From Agromyces binzhouensis (lineage in GTDB: Bacteria > Actinomycetota > Actinomycetes > Actinomycetales > Microbacteriaceae), in assembly GCF_004135055.1 (NCBI RefSeq), contig NZ_SDPL01000003.1, positions 1-47,014 on the forward strand: 47,014 bases of DNA. Direction: 5' to 3'. Shown piece after piece: positions 1 through 8,049 of the stretch. Below the pieces are notes generated by a model. The model saw only the letters and a list, made by a program, of their open reading frames with translations, had not been told where the DNA came from and did no database searches. The first letter of the stretch is position 1; the number at the start of each line of letters is the position of its first letter. The translations under genes were made by a program, and so were the position numbers.

Positions 1-682
1 CGCGACCCCGCGTCGCGGGCGAGTCGTCGACCGTCGTCGCCGCGGCGATGCGGCGATGACCTGCGGCGAGCAGCCGCTCCACCGCCGTGACGGCCACCCC
101 CACCTCGTCGGGCGCGATGGCCGGCACCCGCCAGCCGGGCTCGGGGACGGCGTCGACGAGGACCACCGGGACCCCGGCGACATCGTGCGGTTCGGCGACC
201 GACTGGTGGAACATCCGGGCGAGCAGGATGCCGTCGACCCGCTGATCGACGAAGGACCGGAGCAGCCTCGACTCGTGCTCACCGTCACCGCCGGAGTCGG
301 CGACGACCAGCAGGAGCCCGTGCTCACGGGCGACATCCTGCGCGCCCTCGATGATGCGTCCGGCGAACGGCGTCGTCGCGATCCGGTCGCTCGCCAGGCC
401 GATCACCCCAGTGCGCCGGAGTCGGAGCCCACGCGCCTCGCGGTTGGGCGCGTAGCCCAGGATGGCCGCCGCACGGAGCACGCGCTCGCGGGTCTCGGGC
501 GCCACGGTCCGGGTGCCGGAGAACGCGTGCGACACCGTGGTGGGCGACACGCCCGCGGCTCGCGCCACGGCCGCGATGCCCGGTCTGGGGCGCGTGAGGT
601 CGCGCTCGTCTCCGGATCCGCTCAGCGTCAGGCCTCCTGCTCCGTCCCGCTTCCCTCCCGACGGTAGATCATGGCCGACCAT
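1..682 (-). CDS. LacI-family transcriptional regulator (C-terminus cut by window edge)
   Basis: An open frame runs from an ATG at 682 to the left edge of the window (about 227 residues seen). It begins with a roughly 34-residue tail of low similarity, then a typical LacI helix-turn-helix (IAAVARAAGVSPTTVSHAFSG) and hinge (LGYAPNREARGLR). The start of the periplasmic-binding-like sensor domain follows (GVIGLASDRIATTPFAGRII). It lies 37 bases downstream of the GH32 gene on the same strand and is probably the last or near-last gene of the fructan operon. The sensor domain closely resembles that of the LacI protein at 2014-3063 (shared IATTPFAG-II-GAQD segment), so the two are paralogues. The start is uncertain: no good ribosome site precedes the ATG, and the helix-turn-helix begins unusually late. 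Confidence 0.85.
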   Translation of the reverse strand, partial: MVGHDLPSGGKRDGAGGLTLSGSGDERDLTRPRPGIAAVARAAGVSPTTVSHAFSGTRTVAPETRERVLRAAAILGYAPNREARGLRLRRTGVIGLASDRIATTPFAGRIIEGAQDVAREHGLLLVVADSGGDGEHESRLLRSFVDQRVDGILLARMFHQSVAEPHDVAGVPVVLVDAVPEPGWRVPAIAPDEVGVAVTAVERLLAAGHRRIAAATTVDDSPATRGR

Positions 683-719
683 GCCACGAATCCGACCGCG
701 CCCCAGCGACCGCCGTGCC

Positions 720-2006
720 TCAGCCGCGGCCGTGACGCCGCAACGGGAACACGCCGAGCGTGCCCGTGGAGGCGCTGACCTGCAGCGCATCACCGGTCGG
801 ATGGAGCGTCGCAGCGAACAGGCCCGCCGGAGACGAGAGCTCGAGCACGGTCCCGTCGATGATGATGCGAAGCCGATCCGAAGCGGGCACGGTCCACTCG
901 TCGTCGCCGATCGTCACGACCGCGGACCCGGCGGCGCGGACGACCCGGAGCAGGCGATCCGACCCGCATGAGACGCTCAGGTCGCCGTCGGCGGCATCCC
1001 ATTCGACGTCGGCGGCGAGTCCTGCGACCCGGCCGTCGACGGCCGGGTCGCCGCGGTGTGCGGCCACGTCCGGGTGGGGCGCCGCCACGAGGGCACCGTT
1101 CGACGCCGAGAGCCGGTAGGGAACGCTGTGCGCCCCCGCCCAACCTGCCTGCTCGTCCGCGACGCCGCGGATCCAGAACGAGAGGCACGGCCGGCCCTGC
1201 GCGTCGAAGAAGAGGGATGGCGCGTAGAAGCCCTCGCCGTAGGTCATGCGCCCCCAACCCGCGACGTCGAAGCGCCCGTCCCGGTACGCGCCGACCGCGT
1301 AGCCGGCGTAGTGCAGCACGTCGGCATCCCACACCGACGAGACCATCACGTCTACCCCATCGACCTGGAAGAACTGCGGGCATTCCCAGAGCGCGCCCAT
1401 CCAGACCGGCTCGCGCTCGCTCGTCGAACGAGCGAGCGCCACCCCGTCGTACGTCCACGATCGCAGGTCCGGCGACGTCCAGGCCAGCGCCATCGCGGTG
1501 CCGTCACGGTGGGCGGCGCCGACGAACATGCGCCAGCCGGATGCTTCGCGCCGGACGAAGGGGTCGCGGAACGCGATGAGGTCGAGCCCGTCGGGAGCCT
1601 CGACCACGACGTCGCCCTTCCGCCACTCGAGCCAGTCCGCGTCGACCGGATGGGCCGCGCGGATGCGGCCGATCCCGAAGTCCGGAACCGACGTCGCGGT
1701 GTAGAAGATCACCGTCTCATCGCCGTCGACCACGAGGCATCCGGTCCAGATGCCGTCATCGCCGTCGCCCGGCGCGATCGCCACCGACGTCTCCGTCAGC
1801 GACAGCAGGTCGGGTCCGGTCGCGTGGCCCCAGTGGCAGTTCGGCGACCACGACGTGCGGTCGGGCACGTACTGGAAGAACGCGTGGTATTCGCCGTCGC
1901 GATAGGTGATCCCGTGCGGGTCGTTGATCCAGCCGCTCCGTGCGGTGAAGTGGAGGTTCGGTCTCATCTCGGGCTCACGTCGTGCCGAAGCGGCGGAGGA
2001 TTGCAT
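720..2006 (-). CDS. Glycoside hydrolase family 32 (beta-fructofuranosidase / sucrose hydrolase type)
   Basis: This is a predicted exo-acting fructosidase of about 428 residues with no signal peptide, so it probably hydrolyses imported sucrose or fructo-oligosaccharides in the cytoplasm. The three GH32 signatures are present in order: WINDPHG with the nucleophile Asp near the N-terminus, FRDPF (transition-state Asp), and WECPQFF (acid/base Glu). A C-terminal beta-sandwich follows. The codons before MRPNLHF (ATG at 1967) look non-conserved, and that ATG would place the WINDP motif at the usual distance from the start. The ATG at 2006 lies just 8 bases after the LacI stop. Neither has a clear ribosome site. 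It sits between two LacI genes and downstream of an ABC sugar importer, which supports a catabolic role. Exact substrate (sucrose, levan or inulin fragments) cannot be told. Confidence 0.9.
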   Translation of the reverse strand: MQSSAASARREPEMRPNLHFTARSGWINDPHGITYRDGEYHAFFQYVPDRTSWSPNCHWGHATGPDLLSLTETSVAIAPGDGDDGIWTGCLVVDGDETVIFYTATSVPDFGIGRIRAAHPVDADWLEWRKGDVVVEAPDGLDLIAFRDPFVRREASGWRMFVGAAHRDGTAMALAWTSPDLRSWTYDGVALARSTSEREPVWMGALWECPQFFQVDGVDVMVSSVWDADVLHYAGYAVGAYRDGRFDVAGWGRMTYGEGFYAPSLFFDAQGRPCLSFWIRGVADEQAGWAGAHSVPYRLSASNGALVAAPHPDVAAHRGDPAVDGRVAGLAADVEWDAADGDLSVSCGSDRLLRVVRAAGSAVVTIGDDEWTVPASDRLRIIIDGTVLELSSPAGLFAATLHPTGDALQVSASTGTLGVFPLRRHGRG

Positions 2007-2013
2007 GCAGCAG

Positions 2014-3063
2014 TCAGACGGACGAGCGGATCACCGGCGGACACGCGACGGCGAGCCTGCCGCCATCCGGCACGGGCTCGAGGCCGAGCAGCAGGCGAAC
2101 CCCGAGCACGCCGAGCTCGTAGTGCGGAAGCGCGACCGTCGTGAGCGGCGGGCGCAGGTGGGCCGCGATGACCTCCTGGTTGTCGAAGCCGACGACCGCG
2201 ACATCCGACGGGATCGAGAGGCCGCGGTCTCGCAGGCCGTCGTAGAGCCCCATGGCGACGCGGTCGTTGTGGCAGAAGACGGCGGTCGCGCCCGTGGCGA
2301 GGACGGCCCCGGTCACGTCGTAGCCGCCCTCCTGCTCCGGGCGAGCGTCGAAGACGAGCGTCTCGTCGAAGGGAATGCCCGCGGCGTCGAGCGCCTCACG
2401 GTACCCCCGGAGCCGACCGTCGTGCGCCGGAGACGGCGTGGTCGTGTTGACGATGGCGATGCGCCGATGGCCGGCGTCCAGCAGCAGCCGCGTCGCGGAA
2501 CGCCCGCCCTCCACCTCATCCGGCACGACGGCGGGCGCCTCGCCCGCTTCGGAGAAGCAGTCCACCAGCACGACGTCGGTCTCGAGCAGTGCCCGAGGGA
2601 TCTCGGCAGCCCGGTGGTACCAGGTCGAGTAGAGGATGCCGCGGACCTTGTGTTCGAGCATCATCCCGATCGCCTCGTCCTCGGCGGCGCGGTTTCCCTC
2701 GGTGTTCGCGACGAGCAGCACGTAGCCGTGCTTCCAGGCCTCGTCCTGCGCGCCATGGATGATCTGGCCGGCGAAGGGAGTGGTCGCGATCGCATCGGCG
2801 ACGAGGCCGATGAACTTCGAGTGGCCGCTCACCAGGTTCTTCGCGAGTGCGTTCGGCCGGTACCCGAGCTCGTCGATGGCCCTGCGCACGCGCTCGCGGG
2901 CGGCCTCGCCGATCCGGGCGTTGGGATTGTCGTTCACCACGTGCGAGACCGTCGCCACCGAGACGCCGGCGACCTTCGCGACATCCCGCATCGTCACCGG
3001 ATGGGACGACCGCCCGTTCTCGGCCGTCATCGGCCGCTCCGCCTTCGGATTCGCATCCGTCAT
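2014..3063 (-). CDS. LacI-family transcriptional regulator
   Basis: This is a complete 349-residue LacI regulator. The N-terminal helix-turn-helix reads MRDVAKVAGVSVATVSHVV, the hinge helix contains LGYRPNALAKNL, and a type-1 periplasmic-binding-protein sensor domain follows, ending with the usual conserved TTVALPHYELG region. Its ATG overlaps the stop of the upstream permease gene (ATGA), so it is translationally coupled to the importer and is expected to be autoregulated with the operon. It is the best candidate for the protein that binds the two operators upstream of the first GH32 gene (7898-7917 and 7941-7960). The paralogous LacI gene at 1-682 is the alternative. The ligand is presumably a sugar or sugar phosphate from sucrose/fructan breakdown (inference). 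Confidence 0.92.
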   Translation of the reverse strand: MTDANPKAERPMTAENGRSSHPVTMRDVAKVAGVSVATVSHVVNDNPNARIGEAARERVRRAIDELGYRPNALAKNLVSGHSKFIGLVADAIATTPFAGQIIHGAQDEAWKHGYVLLVANTEGNRAAEDEAIGMMLEHKVRGILYSTWYHRAAEIPRALLETDVVLVDCFSEAGEAPAVVPDEVEGGRSATRLLLDAGHRRIAIVNTTTPSPAHDGRLRGYREALDAAGIPFDETLVFDARPEQEGGYDVTGAVLATGATAVFCHNDRVAMGLYDGLRDRGLSIPSDVAVVGFDNQEVIAAHLRPPLTTVALPHYELGVLGVRLLLGLEPVPDGGRLAVACPPVIRSSV

Positions 3064-3971
3064 CCCTTCGTGGCCCCGCTCTCCAGACCGTAGATCATCG
3101 CCTTGTTCAACACGAGGAAGACGAGCAGCAACGGCGTGATCGTGACGCAGACGGCGGCGAACGTCGCCGTCCAGTCGACGTTGCCCATCGCGCCGATGTA
3201 GTTCTGCAGCCCCAGCGGGATCGTCTTCAGGCCGTCGGAGAGCACGAACGTGTTGGCGAAGATGAAGTCGTTCCAGATGAAGATGCTGTTGACGAGCACG
3301 ACCGTCACGATGGTGTTCACCGACAGCGGGAAGGTGATCTGGCCGAAGATCCGGTACGGCCCGGCACCGTCGATCGACGCCGCCTCATATGTCTCGCGCG
3401 GGATGTACTCGTAGAACGACGAGAACAGGTAGATCGACATCGGCAACGAGAACGCCGCCAGCGGGATGATCATCGACTGGTAGGTGTCGAGCAGGTCGAC
3501 GGAGGAGTAGTCGATGAACAGCGGCACGAGGGCGATCTGCACCGGCACGATGATGCCGATGAGGAACAGCGCGCGCACGAACCGGCTCAGCCGGAATCCG
3601 AGGACCTGGAGCGCATACGCGGCCATCATGCCGAGGAGCACGATGAGCAGGTTCGACCCCAGCGTGACGATGAGGCTGTTCAGGATGTTGAGGCCGAGGT
3701 TCCCCGTCTCGAACGCGCGAACGTAGTTGTCGAAGGTGATCTCGGTCGGCAGGGCGAACGGGTTGCCGCTCGCGAAGTCCTGCTCGGTGCGGATGCTGGT
3801 GATGAACAGCCATGCGAGCGGGTAGACCTGCACGACCACGATGAGCCAGATGACGACGCTCGCGAGCGTGCGGTGCACGTTCAGGCGTTGACGACGCCGT
3901 GGCGACGCCGGTCGCGACGACTCGGGCGTCGTCGACGGCCCGGATGCCGGGGAGAGAACGGTGGCGGTCAT
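3060..3971 (-). CDS. ABC sugar transporter permease, MalG-like
   Basis: This is an inner-membrane permease of a carbohydrate-uptake ABC importer (CUT1 type), about 303 residues. A short polar N-terminus is followed by six predicted membrane segments, the first being VVIWLIVVVQVYPLAWLFI. The ATPase-contact EAA loop reads EAASIDGAGPYRIFGQITFP. The ATG at 3971 overlaps the stop of the upstream permease (ATGA), and the stop overlaps the LacI start, so three genes are chained by translational coupling. A much longer open frame exists upstream in this frame, but it overlaps the first permease and reads as arginine-rich nonsense, so this start is preferred. No ATPase gene lies in the operon; a shared MsiK/UgpC-type ATPase encoded elsewhere is the usual solution in actinobacteria. 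Confidence 0.93.
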   Translation of the reverse strand: MTATVLSPASGPSTTPESSRPASPRRRQRLNVHRTLASVVIWLIVVVQVYPLAWLFITSIRTEQDFASGNPFALPTEITFDNYVRAFETGNLGLNILNSLIVTLGSNLLIVLLGMMAAYALQVLGFRLSRFVRALFLIGIIVPVQIALVPLFIDYSSVDLLDTYQSMIIPLAAFSLPMSIYLFSSFYEYIPRETYEAASIDGAGPYRIFGQITFPLSVNTIVTVVLVNSIFIWNDFIFANTFVLSDGLKTIPLGLQNYIGAMGNVDWTATFAAVCVTITPLLLVFLVLNKAMIYGLESGATKG

Positions 3972-4861
3972 GCGTCGGCCTTCCGTCGGAGCAGGAGGAT
4001 GATGAGCCCGACCGCGATGAGGCACTCCACGACGATGAACACCGAGATGGTGCTGGCGTACCCGTAGTCGGTGTGCGTGAACGCGGTCTTGTACATGTAG
4101 GTGGTGAGCAGCTCGGACGCCTGCCCGGGGCCGCCGTTGGTGAGCAGGTAGGGGATGTCGAAGCCGCGCAGCGCGTACGTGCTCGCCATGATCGTGGTGG
4201 TGATCCAGACCGGGCGGATGTAGGGGAAGCGGATCTTGGTGAACACCTGCCACCAGTTCGCGCCGTCGAGGCGGGCGGCCTCCTCGAGCTCCTGCGGCAC
4301 GGCGAGGAGTGCGGCGTAGATGATCAGCATGTACAGCCCCGTGAATCGCCATCCCTCCGGGATGGAGACCGCGGCGAGCACGGTGTCGACGTCGGACAGC
4401 CACGCCTGCTGCAGCCCTTCGAGGCCGACCCAGGCGAGCAGCTGGTTGAGCAGCCCGACCGGCTCGAGCGAGTAGATCCGCTGGAACAGGAACGCGATGG
4501 CGACCGTCGAGATGACCGCCGGGAGCAGGTAGAGGGTCTTCACGACCTCTCGGCCGCGCCGCAGCGATATGAGCAGGCTCGCGACGACGAGCGCGCCGCC
4601 GAGCTGCAGGATCAGGCAGATCGCGAGGTAGCCGAGCGAGTTGGAGAACGCCGTCCAGAAGACGTCGTCGCCGACGAACATGCGGGCGTAGTTGTCGAAC
4701 CCGACGAAGCGCAGCGAGGTGATGCCGTCCCAGTCGAAGAAGCTGAGGAACAGCGACTGCAGGATCGGCAGCAGCACGGCCACGCCGTAGAGCAGCAGCG
4801 GCGGGATCAGGAAGACGAGGACGGAGGTCTTCGACCGGCTGGGGAGCATCGAGGTGCTCAT
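3968..4861 (-). CDS. ABC sugar transporter permease, MalF-like
   Basis: This is the first permease of the CUT1-type sugar importer, 297 residues. It has a cytoplasmic N-terminus, a first membrane helix (VLVFLIPPLLLYGVAVLLPI) and further helices. The EAA motif (EEAARLDGANWWQVFTKIRFP) is the site that docks the ATPase. It lies between the binding-protein gene, from which it is separated by an 82-base spacer holding a strong stem-loop, and the second permease, with which it overlaps by four bases. Substrate specificity cannot be read from the sequence. The GH32 genes on both sides suggest sucrose or short fructans. Confidence 0.93.
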   Translation of the reverse strand: MSTSMLPSRSKTSVLVFLIPPLLLYGVAVLLPILQSLFLSFFDWDGITSLRFVGFDNYARMFVGDDVFWTAFSNSLGYLAICLILQLGGALVVASLLISLRRGREVVKTLYLLPAVISTVAIAFLFQRIYSLEPVGLLNQLLAWVGLEGLQQAWLSDVDTVLAAVSIPEGWRFTGLYMLIIYAALLAVPQELEEAARLDGANWWQVFTKIRFPYIRPVWITTTIMASTYALRGFDIPYLLTNGGPGQASELLTTYMYKTAFTHTDYGYASTISVFIVVECLIAVGLIILLLRRKADA

Positions 4862-4894
4862 GGGTGCCTCTCACTCGGATGGGTGGTCGGGATG

Positions 4895-4940
4895 GATGCG
4901 GTGGGGGCCGGGTGGGGGCCGCCCTCGCCCCCACCGCATC
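4895..4940 (-). promoter_or_regulatory. Intra-operon stem-loop between binding protein and permease genes
   Basis: A perfect 14-base inverted repeat (arms 4895-4908 and 4927-4940, sequence GATGCGGTGGGGGC and its complement) with an 18-base loop lies in the only sizeable spacer of the operon. It has no T-tract. Such hairpins behind binding-protein genes usually stabilise the upstream mRNA or partly attenuate transcription, giving more binding protein than permease. That role is inferred from position. Confidence 0.7.
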
Positions 4941-4943
4941 GGT

Positions 4944-6287
4944 TCACTCGAATGCGGCGGGACCGTTGCGCGCGATCGTGGCGTCCATCGTCTCGATGAA
5001 CTCGTCGGGCGTGATCTCGCCCTGCACGAGGAGGGTCAGCTCCTGCTGCAGTCGCGTGTTGGACGCGGGGTCGAGCTGCGTGTCCCACGGCATCGCGATC
5101 TTCTCGCCGACGCCGTCCGCCTGCTCGACCGCGCGCTGGTACAGGGGCGTCGCGTTGTCGGGGATGGTGGTCTCGACGTTCGACGTGGGCGACAGCGCGC
5201 CGGTCGTGGCGTAGACCTCGGGGTAGCGCTCGAGGGCGAAGGCGAGGAAGTCGCGCACGAGCGGGTCGAACGTCTTCGCGCTGACCGCCATGCCGATGCC
5301 CGACGGGGTCACGTACTCGTTCTCCGCGGTCACCGCATCCGGGGTCATCGGCAGCGTGAAGTAGTCGATGTCGTCGCGCACGCCCGCGTCGAGGTTCTCG
5401 GTGGCGAGGTTCGCGAGCTCCCAGGTGCCGATGTTGTACACGGCGGCCTTGCCCGACGTAAAGAGGGCCTGCGCGTCGGCGTACCCCGTCGAGGAGAAGC
5501 CCTCGGCGAAGCATCCGGCCTCGCCCAGTGAGTGGAGCCACTCGACCGCGGCCTCGCCGTCGGGGTCGGCGAACGCCGCGTCGCCTCGCTTCAGCTCCTG
5601 CACGTACTCAGGGCCGGCGGTGCGGAACGGGTGGTACGCCATGTAGCGCTCGAGCGGCCACTGGTCCTGCCCGTCGAGGGCGATCGGCGTGACGCCCGAG
5701 GCGCGGAGCGCCTCGCACATCGCCGGGAAGTCGTCGAGCGACTCGGGGACCTCGACGCCGGCCTCCTCGAACAGGGCCGTGTTGTACCAGAAGAACTCGA
5801 GTTGGAACTCGAACGGGATCATGTACAGCGAGCCGTCGTCGAACCGCTGGTAGTTCAGCGCTGCCGGGCGGTAGTCGTCGTACAGGTCGAGGTCCTTCAG
5901 GAGCGCCTCGGCGTCGATCATGCGGCCCTGGTCGGCCAGCTTCTTCGCGAACGGCGTCGCGTCGGTGTCGAAGAGCTCGGGCAGCTTGTTCGCCGCCGCG
6001 AGGGTCTCGTACTTCTGGATGTAGGAGGGCCGGTCGGGCGTGGTGATGAGGTTCAGCGAGAAGCCCGGGTGCTCCTCGGCGTACTCGTCGGCGATCTGCT
6101 GCATGGCCGTGATCACGCCGCCGTCGGCCGGTCGCGAGAGCAGCCACGAGATCTCGCGCGGCTGGATCTCGCCCTCGGGGTCGATCTCGCCGGTCGCTGC
6201 GGGGGCGCCGCCGGAGCAGCCGCTGAGCACGAGGGCGACGGATGCCGCGGCGGCTACCGCCGCGGCCCTGATGCGGATGTGCGTCAT
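4944..6287 (-). CDS. ABC transporter extracellular sugar-binding lipoprotein
   Basis: This is a family-1 solute-binding protein of about 447 residues that captures a sugar outside the cell and delivers it to the two permeases downstream. The N-terminus is a lipoprotein signal: a short basic stretch (THIRIR), an Ala/Val-rich core, and the lipobox LVLSGC whose Cys would be lipidated. The mature part has the usual MalE-like features (DEYAEEHPG early; ALFTSGKAAVYNIGTWEL in the middle). Three in-frame ATGs occur close together at 6302, 6296 and 6287. The GGAG at 6298-6301 is correctly spaced only for 6287, which also gives a compact signal peptide, so that start is chosen. It follows the 508-residue GH32 gene by about 53-68 bases in the same operon. 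Confidence 0.92.
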   Translation of the reverse strand: MTHIRIRAAAVAAAASVALVLSGCSGGAPAATGEIDPEGEIQPREISWLLSRPADGGVITAMQQIADEYAEEHPGFSLNLITTPDRPSYIQKYETLAAANKLPELFDTDATPFAKKLADQGRMIDAEALLKDLDLYDDYRPAALNYQRFDDGSLYMIPFEFQLEFFWYNTALFEEAGVEVPESLDDFPAMCEALRASGVTPIALDGQDQWPLERYMAYHPFRTAGPEYVQELKRGDAAFADPDGEAAVEWLHSLGEAGCFAEGFSSTGYADAQALFTSGKAAVYNIGTWELANLATENLDAGVRDDIDYFTLPMTPDAVTAENEYVTPSGIGMAVSAKTFDPLVRDFLAFALERYPEVYATTGALSPTSNVETTIPDNATPLYQRAVEQADGVGEKIAMPWDTQLDPASNTRLQQELTLLVQGEITPDEFIETMDATIARNGPAAFE

Positions 6288-6355
6288 GTCGTTCATCTCC
6301 ATTGATTGAAGCCGGAATCGGGGGGAATGTGTTCAGTTGTCGGGTGGTGCGTCGT

Positions 6356-7882
6356 TCAGGTCGTGGCCGCCGCGACGAACGCGGCGGTACCGGACTCGTC
6401 GACCTCGGGCTCCGGGTCGGGACGGGTGCCGACGCGGCATCCCGTCACGACCGCGGAGCCCTCGCCGACGAACAGTCCCAGCCGACCTGCAGGGCGGTCG
6501 TAGAGCCGGGTACTGAGGCTGACCCGGCCGTCGAGCACCGCGACGCAGAGGTCGCCGTCGACGACGACCTCCACCGTGTGCTCGCCGGGCGGAAGGTGGC
6601 ACGGCCGCTCGAGCTCGATGACGTGCGGCACGTCTCCGGAGACCTCCCACTGGCCGTCCCCGGTGCGTCGCCGGGGCCAGCGGTCGAAGACCATCCGGCC
6701 GCGCTTGGGCTCGAGGCGCAGCACGTAGCTCTCGTCGCCATCGGCACTCGCACGCAGGAGGATCCCGCACTCGGTGGTTCCGGGGGCGATGTCGAACGTG
6801 GCGGCCGCGTGGAAGGCGCTCGGAAGGTCTTCTCGCGAGATCACGGCCCGATAGCCGTCGTGAGCGTGGAGCGCGATGGGAGCCCCGGCGGACGCCTCGC
6901 CCGACCATTCGTCGCGGTCGACCCCGTCGAACTCGAGCACGTGCTCGTCGCCGAACGTCCGGGTGAGCTCGTTCGGCAGCCCGAACGCCAGGGTGCCGTC
7001 GGGATTCTGCCGGGCCTCGAGCACCGAGAGCGTGCCGGCCCACAGCCACGGGCCGTCGTCGCGCGCTCCGTCGCGGCTCGCGATCCAGCCGAAGAAGAAC
7101 CTGCGCCCGTCGCGTTCGGCCGACTTCGCGGCGTAGTACGCACGGCCGTCGAGCGAGTCGTGCTCGGGGACCTGCCACGGCCCGTGGAGGCTGCGCGCCA
7201 TCCGGTACCTCGTGGTGAACGACTCGGAGAACTCGGAGTAGACGAGGTACCACCAGTCTCCCCACTGGAAGACCTCGGGGCACTCGTGGGTGATGTAGCG
7301 GCGCGGGTCCCAGAAGGGCTCGACCGCTTGCCATGCGACGAGGTCGCGCGAGACGCACTGCGCGATCACGCCGCGGCGTCGCTCGGGACCGCCGACATGG
7401 CGCGCGGCGATGAGCATGCGCCAGAGACCGGCCTCCTCGTCGCGGAAGACGAAGGGGTCTCGCCAGTCGGCCGTCTCGTACCCGATCGGCGCGCCGAACG
7501 TGTGCTCGGGATGGCGCTGCCACGTCGCCATGCCGTCGACGCTGGTCGCGTGCATGACCAGCTGGAGCGGCAGCCCGTCGTCGCCGAGGTGGCGCGGGTT
7601 CTGCCCCGTGTAGAAGAGGTGGTGCACGCCGCCGGCGTCGCGGACGATGCTGCCGGTGTAGGCGTTGAAGTCCGAATCGTCGGCCTCGCCGGCTGCGAGC
7701 GCGACGCCCCGGTCGTCGAACCGAACGAGGTCGGTCGTGGTGATGAGGTTCCACGGGGTGCCCGGCTTCGGGGTGCGGCGAACCTCGTGCAGGTAGAAGA
7801 GGTGGAAGACACCGTCCTCCTGCCAGGGGATGACGTCTCCGACCCAGGCGTCGGTCGGGCGGAAGAAGACGGGCTCAGTCAT
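6356..7882 (-). CDS. Glycoside hydrolase family 32-like protein (fructan-active, divergent)
   Basis: This is the first gene of the fructan operon, about 508 residues, with no signal peptide. It is a five-bladed propeller enzyme of the GH32 group plus a C-terminal beta-sandwich (roughly residues 330-490). The nucleophile region is unusual, reading WVGDVIPW instead of WINDPNG, but an Asp is kept. The RDP motif (WRDPFVF) and the acid/base motif (HECPEVFQW) are intact. The ATG at 7882 has an AAGGA ribosome site about 11 bases upstream. The longer upstream frame runs through the promoter and operators and is not used. The divergent first motif means it may act on a different linkage than the second GH32 at 720-2006, for instance a levan or difructose substrate; this is inference. 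Confidence 0.88.
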   Translation of the reverse strand: MTEPVFFRPTDAWVGDVIPWQEDGVFHLFYLHEVRRTPKPGTPWNLITTTDLVRFDDRGVALAAGEADDSDFNAYTGSIVRDAGGVHHLFYTGQNPRHLGDDGLPLQLVMHATSVDGMATWQRHPEHTFGAPIGYETADWRDPFVFRDEEAGLWRMLIAARHVGGPERRRGVIAQCVSRDLVAWQAVEPFWDPRRYITHECPEVFQWGDWWYLVYSEFSESFTTRYRMARSLHGPWQVPEHDSLDGRAYYAAKSAERDGRRFFFGWIASRDGARDDGPWLWAGTLSVLEARQNPDGTLAFGLPNELTRTFGDEHVLEFDGVDRDEWSGEASAGAPIALHAHDGYRAVISREDLPSAFHAAATFDIAPGTTECGILLRASADGDESYVLRLEPKRGRMVFDRWPRRRTGDGQWEVSGDVPHVIELERPCHLPPGEHTVEVVVDGDLCVAVLDGRVSLSTRLYDRPAGRLGLFVGEGSAVVTGCRVGTRPDPEPEVDESGTAAFVAAATT

Positions 7883-7897
7883 CGGCGGTGATGTCCT

Positions 7898-7917
7898 TTG
7901 GTTAAGCGTTTGACCAA
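7898..7917 (-). promoter_or_regulatory. LacI-type operator 1 (downstream of fructan promoter)
   Basis: A 20-base imperfect palindrome, TTGGTTAAGCGTTTGACCAA, has the central CG typical of LacI-family sites (8 of 10 half-site bases match). It lies just 15 bases upstream of the GH32 start codon and downstream of the predicted -10 element, where a bound repressor would block transcription. It is most likely recognised by one of the two LacI proteins encoded in the operon. Confidence 0.8.
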
Positions 7918-7918
7918 G

Positions 7919-7948
7919 ACGATAACACGGCCTGAGCGCCTTGGTCAA
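7919..7948 (-). promoter_or_regulatory. Predicted promoter of the fructan operon
   Basis: On the minus strand a -35 element TTGACC (7943-7948) and a -10 element TATCGT (7919-7924) are separated by 18 bases. The -35 lies inside the upstream operator (7941-7960), and the transcription start would fall in or near the downstream operator (7898-7917). This is the only clear promoter for the seven genes from 7882 down to 1. Confidence 0.6.
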
Positions 7949-7960
7949 TCGTTTGATCAC
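7941..7960 (-). promoter_or_regulatory. LacI-type operator 2 (overlaps -35 of fructan promoter)
   Basis: This second palindromic site, TTGGTCAATCGTTTGATCAC, shares the half-site TTGGTCAA with operator 1 and again has a central CG. The two centres are 43 bases apart, close to four helical turns, which suits cooperative binding on one face of the DNA. It covers the -35 hexamer. Confidence 0.7.
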
Positions 7961-8049
7961 GCTTCCGGACTGATGCGATGCGGTGCGGACGGCGAGCGGG
8001 CACGCGCCACTGCGCGCGGCCGAGCCATCCGCACCGCCCCTGGGTCTCG

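Noticed and set aside
56-971. Plus-strand open frames across the left end
   Set aside because: They are antisense shadows of the LacI and GH32 genes; their sequences are Arg/Pro/Gly rich with no family motif.
3972-4934. Long N-terminal extension of the MalG-like permease frame
   Set aside because: It overlaps the MalF-like permease completely and has no membrane helices or protein-like composition; the ATGA overlap at 3971 gives a natural start.
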